Source: Sorangium cellulosum
GTDB taxonomy: Bacteria; Myxococcota_A; Polyangia; Polyangiales; Polyangiaceae
NCBI RefSeq assembly: GCF_002950945.1
Contig: NZ_CP012673.1
Location: 7,082,501-7,146,500, forward strand
Direction: 5' to 3'
Length of the DNA stretch: 64,000 nucleotides
The position numbers were made by a program, and so were the translations under genes. Positions 57,892-64,000 of this stretch are shown here, in pieces (the stretch's first letter is position 1; every line of letters begins with the position of its first letter). A model generated the notes under the pieces. That model was given only the letters and a program-made list of their open reading frames with translations. It ran no database searches and was not told the DNA's origin.

Positions 57892-60482
57892 TCATCACGA
57901 AGACATCGGGCGGACACGAGCACCTCATCCTCGTCGATTTCGGCATAGCCAAGGCCGTGGACGGCACCAGGGAGGGATCCAACACGACCACCGGCATCCT
58001 CCTGGGCACGCCGCACTACATGTCCCCGGAACAGATCCAGAACAGTTATGAGGTCGACAAGCGCAGCGACATTTACTCGCTCGGGGCGACCCTGTACGAG
58101 ACCATATCCGGCCGCAAGCCGTTCTCGGGCGACATCTCCTCGATACTGCAGACCAAGATACTGTACATGCCGCCTCCCCTCTCGTCGGTGGCCAGCGTGT
58201 CCCCTGCGCTGAACGCCGTCGTCATGCGTTGCCTCGATCTGGACCGGAACAATCGGTTCCCGAACGCGACGAGCCTGCAGCAGGCGCTCTACGAGACGCC
58301 GGAGTTCGCGGAGAACCCGCGGCTTTACATGGACATCGGCGCCCGGGAGCCCTCGCCGGAAGGAGCGCCGGCCGATGGCGTCAGGACGACCGAGGCGCCG
58401 AGCACATCCACCTCGGGTCCGGAAGCGACGCTGAGGCTCAGCGCCACGCTGGTCGTGGCGAAGGAGGAAGCCAGCCTCGCCGCGGGCCGAAATCCACTGC
58501 CCTTCGCCGCCATCCCCCCGGGTGGGGCGCTGCGGCTGACGAGCAGCGCAGCCGAAGCGGTACCACCCCCGAGGATCCGGGAACGTCCGAGATTGCCATC
58601 CGAGAAACCCTTGAGGGCGGAGCTCATCGACTACCTGGGGCAGGCTGGGCTTCGCGCGATCGCGTCAGAGCGAGGCCTCATCCACCTGGAGCGGAGACCG
58701 GAATCCCGGCTCCCCGACGTGGAGCTCGCGGCGATGCTGCTCGACGAGGGAGACGATGTCGAGGCCCCGCAGGTCACGCTGGACACACTCTCCTTTCAGC
58801 GGAGGGCGAGCTCGCTGTACGAGCTGTCGGGCACTCCGGAGCGTCCCATCCACGTCATCGCCGTCTTCCGCGGCAACCCGGGCGCGGGTATCTATCGCCA
58901 GTGGCACGATCTCCTGCAGACGAGGCACGTCCGGGTGCTGCCGCTCTCGCCGAACGAGCTTCGCGCCCATGTGCAGTGCGGGAGCGCGGCGAGGCATGTA
59001 CTCTCTCTTCTGCAGCGGCCCGCCTCGAATACATTTCAGCTCGAAGGCCCCGTCGAGAGGGAGGTCGATTTCTTCGGCAGCAGCGGGCTCCTCGGTGAGC
59101 TTGTGGCGAGGCTCGCCGGCGGCGGTCAGAGCTTCGGCGTATTCGGCTTGAAGAAGTGGGGCACCACGTCGTTTCTGCGACGCCTTCGCATGGAGCTGAA
59201 AGACCACGTCACAGCCTGGGTAGACGTCACCGGGCTGCTCAACGTATCTGCCGCAGAGGTCATGAGCACGCTGTACGAAGACTTCTCGCGGGAGCTCCGG
59301 AGGAAGGCGCCGGGCGCTCCTGCGAGCAGCCTCTCCCCGCACGAGCGCCACGACGGCCGAGCCGCGGCGGAGGCGCTCCGGAGGCTCCTCTGGGCGTACC
59401 ACGAGGCGCACGCCGGCGGGGGCCCGATCTTCTTTCTGGACGGGGTCGATGAGCTGACCCGTGGCCGGAGCTGCGCGATCGACGATCTCCAGGTCCTCTG
59501 CCGGTCGCTTTATAGCTTCATGTCTCTCGAGCCACGTGCCATCCTCGTCTTTGCCGGCGCCGAGGACGACATCGTGTCGAGGCAGACCATCGGCACTGGA
59601 GAGATGCGCTTCGAGAATCCGTTCTGGGCACGGGTCGATCGTTACTGCGCGCCGCTCTTCGACGAGAACGAGCTCGGCGAGTTCTTCCGCGCGGCGGGGG
59701 CGCTCGCCGGGCTCCAGTTCAAGCGGGAAGCGCTGGAAGAAGCGTACCGGATCACCGGTGGGCACAAGTATCTATGCAGGCTGCTCGGCAGCGAGCTGCA
59801 CCGACGGCAAGCGGGCGCGGCGGCGTCGCGGAGCATCGATCTCAAGGACGTGCAGGAGTGCACGATGCCGCTCATCGCGGAGTGCAGCGACTATTTCAGC
59901 CGGCTTCTGCTCGATGCGCCCCCGTGGACCGGCGAGCTCTTGTCTCAGCTATCCAAGGGGCCTGTGTCGGAGCGCGATCTGCTCAGCCTGAACCACGGCA
60001 ACCGTTCGATGCACCGGCTCCGCGCCCTCCGGTTCTCCGTCATGCACGGGCTCGCCAGGAAGGAGCCAGGGGGCTCTTATCGTCTGGCGATCGGGCTCAT
60101 GGGCGAGTGGCTGCAGTGGAGCTCGCCCTCGGCGTTCAGAGAACAAGGGCTGGCCGATGGAGTCAGGGGCGAGAGCACCGCGGCCAGAGCCTTCAAGGAA
60201 GCAGAGGCGCATCGGTCCAAGCACGAAGCGGAGACGAGGATCGAGAACGGCCCTACCACCGAGGAGAGGATCGAGCTTCGTCGCATGATCGTGGACAGGT
60301 TCCAGCCCAGCGAGCTGGAGCTCTTGGCCGACAACCTGGGTGTCGAGCTCATGGCCGTGACGAGCCCGCAGCGCCCTCTTCCCAACCAGGCCCTCGACCT
60401 GGTGCGGTGGGCTTCCCAGCACGGCCAGTTCGGGAGGCTACGGCAGCTTGTCCAGCATCATCGATACGGCGGGCCCGACTGA
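57838..60482 (+). pseudogene. Kinase C-lobe + NTPase + effector-associated-like domain, 5' end lost or out of frame
   Basis: This frame begins abruptly at kinase subdomain VIb: AIHSEGLVHRDIKPGN, then DFGIAK and GTPHYMSPEQ. The N-lobe with the ATP Lys is missing. After the kinase C-lobe and a linker comes a STAND-like NTPase with GVFGLKKWGTTSFLRR, where the Walker A Lys (usually GKT) is Thr, and an intact-looking Walker B PIFFLDGVDEL. A helical region follows, and the C-terminus (IVDRFQPSELELLADNLGVE) is again effector-associated-like. The junction with the pseudokinase near 57835 suggests a deletion fused two tandem kinase genes. There is no start codon of its own with a good ribosome binding site. 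Confidence 0.65.
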
Positions 60483-60697
60483 TCTTGCGCCGTCCGGCTC
60501 CCTCGCGACACGAGCGCTCGCTGCATCCGTGGCCTCGCCAGGCGGGACCGTTCGATGGCCCGTCCTCAGCGCGGCCGGGGCGGCGCGACGCAGCGAGCCG
60601 GCTCCGGCTCGGCCGTCCCGCCGAGGGGACCGGGCCTCGCGAGCTTCAGACCAGAGGCCGCTTGCCCTCGCCGCGACGCCGCAGTACCGAGCCGGCC

Positions 60698-62098
<1,401 letters not shown>

Positions 62099-62150
62099 GC
62101 TCGGAGGCGGGGGGCGTCGCGCGCGACGAACACCCCCTCCTCGGGCCCAC

Positions 62151-62185
62151 CGCCCTCCGGGAGGAGGGCGATACCGGTTCTTTTA
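62151..62185. terminator. Intrinsic terminator between convergent genes
   Basis: Eight-bp arms CGCCCTCC and GGAGGGCG with loop GGGA, followed after six bases by a TTCTTTTAT tract. It serves the dehydrogenase gene and possibly the facing lipoprotein gene. Confidence 0.75.
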
Positions 62186-62232
62186 TGTCATCCGCAGCGG
62201 CCCGCTTGCTCGGCCAGGGGTGACCGCGGCGC

Positions 62233-63678
62233 TCAGTTGGGGGAGCCGGTCGGAGAGCCGCCGATCGTGAGCTCGTCGTCCACCAGAGACGCCGCCGGGG
62301 CCGTCCCGTCGCAGCGATCGTTGATGAACTTCTCGAGGACTTCCTTTCTGCCCGGGAGGAACGTCCCGGTCAGGGCCTCGGACAGCTGGCTCGCCTCGTC
62401 GATCTGCACGAAGAAGAGCGAGTTGGGCCAGGTGACCCCGCCGCCGAGGTCCTGCCCGTCCGAGAGCAGGTGGCAGCCGGCGCACGTCTGCGTCGTGGCG
62501 CGGTTCAGGATGTTGTCCACGGTGAGCGGCGAGTTCCGCGCGACCAGCCTGTCCGCGATCTTCTGGCGGATGACCGGACCCGCGGTGTTCGCGTAGACGA
62601 CGTCGTCGACCATCGAGACGCTCTCGAACTCGTTGTACAGATCGCCGGTCTTCATCTTGATGTCGTTCGCCTTCTGCGCGGAGAGGTTGCCGACCTGCCG
62701 GATGAACGCACTCTCGAAGGCGGCCGAGTTCTCGTGCGTCCCCTCGAAGACCTCGTCCGCCGGGTTCGTCTTCACCGTGACGTGATCGACGAAGAGCGCG
62801 CATGTCGACGCGTCGGCGGTGTCGCTGCACCTCCGCCGCAGCTTGAACTCCCGGAGGTGCCACTCGGCGAAGTCCACGAAGAAGTTGGTGCGGATCTGCC
62901 CGGGGATGCTGGGCCCCGGGACCTTGTTGGTCGCGAGGCCGTAGCTCGACGCCTGCACGATCGGGCCGAAGCCGGGCACGGCGTAGCCGGTGAAGTAGAA
63001 CTGCTCGAGCTTGTACGCGCGGCTCGCGACGTCATCGTCGTTCGAGAGGTCCTGCCAGAACTGGGCCACGGGCAGGCAGGCGTTGACCCCCTGCTCAGGC
63101 GTGGGGTTCGCCAGCGCGCCCTCGAAGATGATGAAGGCTCTCCCGCTGATGTTCGGATCCGCCGTGCTCATCGCGTACACGATGCGGAACTCGCCGCAAT
63201 GCGCGCCGTTCGACGGGGCCAGGTCGAACCGGTTGAAGAGCCCGACCGGGTTGAACTTCACGAGCGACGTCGACGGGAACGGATCCACCGAGGCGAGCTT
63301 CAGCTCCGGCCCCCTCGGGCAGGCGAGGCCGTAGCCCTCCCGGTCGATCCGGCTGTCGTTGCAGTCGCCGGCGGCGTCGCTCGATCCGAAGGTCCGCATC
63401 CATTGCTGGAAGATGCCGGCCGAGGTCTCGGACGCGCGGACGCCGGCGCTCGTCCGGATCTGGTCCATCGTGCGCTCGAACGAGAACCGCGAGAGGATCT
63501 CCGGATCCGTGATCACCAGCGAACGCTGGACGTCCGTGCCGCTCGCCTCGGAGCAGACGAGCGCCTGCGCGGCGTCGTCGATCGACTCGATCTCCCCCGC
63601 GTCGTCGCTCGACGCGACGCACCCGGCGATCGACGCCGCAGACACGAGACAAACACTGAAGACGAGATTTGCCCTCAT
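62233..63678 (-). CDS. Lipoprotein with one CxxCH haem motif and QAL motif
   Basis: A 481-residue protein with lipobox AASIAGCVAS, then an acidic stretch SSDDAGEIESIDDAA ending in QALVC. The body is large and mixed alpha/beta, without a recognised family. Near residue 405 is a single CAGCH haem-binding motif within TQTCAGCHLLSDGQD, so it may be a c-type cytochrome-like protein. A SD-like AAAGGACAGG precedes the ATG at 63678. The open frame continues upstream to 63762 but there has no ribosome binding site. Function unknown; the same QAL arrangement is seen in the Gly-rich lipoprotein at 52899-53363. Confidence 0.75.
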   Translation of the reverse strand: MRANLVFSVCLVSAASIAGCVASSDDAGEIESIDDAAQALVCSEASGTDVQRSLVITDPEILSRFSFERTMDQIRTSAGVRASETSAGIFQQWMRTFGSSDAAGDCNDSRIDREGYGLACPRGPELKLASVDPFPSTSLVKFNPVGLFNRFDLAPSNGAHCGEFRIVYAMSTADPNISGRAFIIFEGALANPTPEQGVNACLPVAQFWQDLSNDDDVASRAYKLEQFYFTGYAVPGFGPIVQASSYGLATNKVPGPSIPGQIRTNFFVDFAEWHLREFKLRRRCSDTADASTCALFVDHVTVKTNPADEVFEGTHENSAAFESAFIRQVGNLSAQKANDIKMKTGDLYNEFESVSMVDDVVYANTAGPVIRQKIADRLVARNSPLTVDNILNRATTQTCAGCHLLSDGQDLGGGVTWPNSLFFVQIDEASQLSEALTGTFLPGRKEVLEKFINDRCDGTAPAASLVDDELTIGGSPTGSPN

Positions 63679-64000
63679 ACCCTGTCCTTTCGATTTAGCG
63701 CTGGCTAGGCCGCGCGTCGGTGCCAACCCGACTTGGTTCATTCCTGCGGGTAACAACGGCATCTCTCATGTTAAGTCGGGGTCTCCCGGACGCCACGCGA
63801 CGATCATGCTGCGCACTGTTCCGTCGCCCGCTCGAAGGCTGCTGTCGACGCCCGCTCAGCAATCAAGCGTCATGTGCCCCGACTGCCCTGCCCCTCAGCG
63901 GGCCTCGGGCTCCGGCAAAACACCGTGCGCGGAGCGCGCCGCAGCTGCCCTGGCGACGCGGCGGCGGCGAGGCTCGATTGTACCATCGACGGACAGCGGG
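63679..64000. other. Region upstream of the CxxCH lipoprotein gene
   Basis: The presumed promoter of the minus-strand gene lies near 63700-63800. No coding sequence is supported on either strand up to the end of the window. Confidence 0.35.

Overview
The window is high-GC DNA from what looks like a myxobacterium of the Sorangium/Polyangium type. The evidence is the roughly 70% GC, the Hanks-type Ser/Thr kinases, MopE-like calcium-repeat lipoproteins, a signal-peptide/TPR/PEGA-like protein, many secreted lipoproteins with Gly/Ser-rich linkers, and two lipoproteins with an acidic stretch ending in a Gln-Ala-Leu motif. The genus is inferred from gene style, not from a marker gene.

Bases 1 to about 45,750 read as one large integrated element or composite island. 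Its right end is a serine recombinase gene whose 3' end runs into a tRNA-Glu(UUC) gene at 45,718-45,792; the left end is not in the window. (a) 1-8,016, minus strand: part of a BREX type 2 (Pgl) anti-phage locus, with the N-terminal 783 residues of the PglX methyltransferase, a complete PglW kinase and one unknown upstream gene. (b) 8,349-21,741, plus strand: a mobile-element core with RadC, a DUF6744-like protein, a MoxR ATPase + VWA pair, a DUF6573-like protein, a small sigma factor, RecA, an OLD-like ATPase, a ComM-like ATPase and several unknown small proteins. Two homologous micro-cassettes of tiny hydrophobic proteins bracket this core, and most transcription units are preceded by a strong GC hairpin. 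(c) 21,983-26,278: a sacsin-like HATPase with a C-terminal DUF3883 domain, a candidate defence protein. (d) 26,477-38,381: accessory DNA with a four-gene kinase/MopE/PEGA operon, an XRE regulator facing a lipoprotein across a perfect 16-bp palindrome, a PTH2-like protein and decayed ORFs. (e) 38,516-45,746: a family A DNA polymerase, a uracil-DNA-glycosylase-like/archaeo-eukaryotic primase fusion, a G-rich tract, an unknown protein coupled to the recombinase, and the recombinase.

From about 45,793 to the end the content looks chromosomal: a TonB receptor/HmuY haem-uptake pair, a metzincin-type lipoprotein protease, a four-CBS protein, a Gly-rich lipoprotein, an esterase lipoprotein, a GNAT acetyltransferase, an FAD-linked 2-hydroxyacid dehydrogenase and a CxxCH lipoprotein. 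Embedded there is a second possible conflict locus: a SIR2 protein with a C-terminal effector-associated-like domain, followed by a pseudokinase and an out-of-frame kinase/NTPase that ends in a similar domain.

The best candidates for undescribed biology are the duplicated micro-ORF cassette, the UDG-primase fusion next to an exonuclease-degenerate polymerase, and the SIR2/kinase-NTPase locus. Product names come from motifs read by eye; no database search was run.
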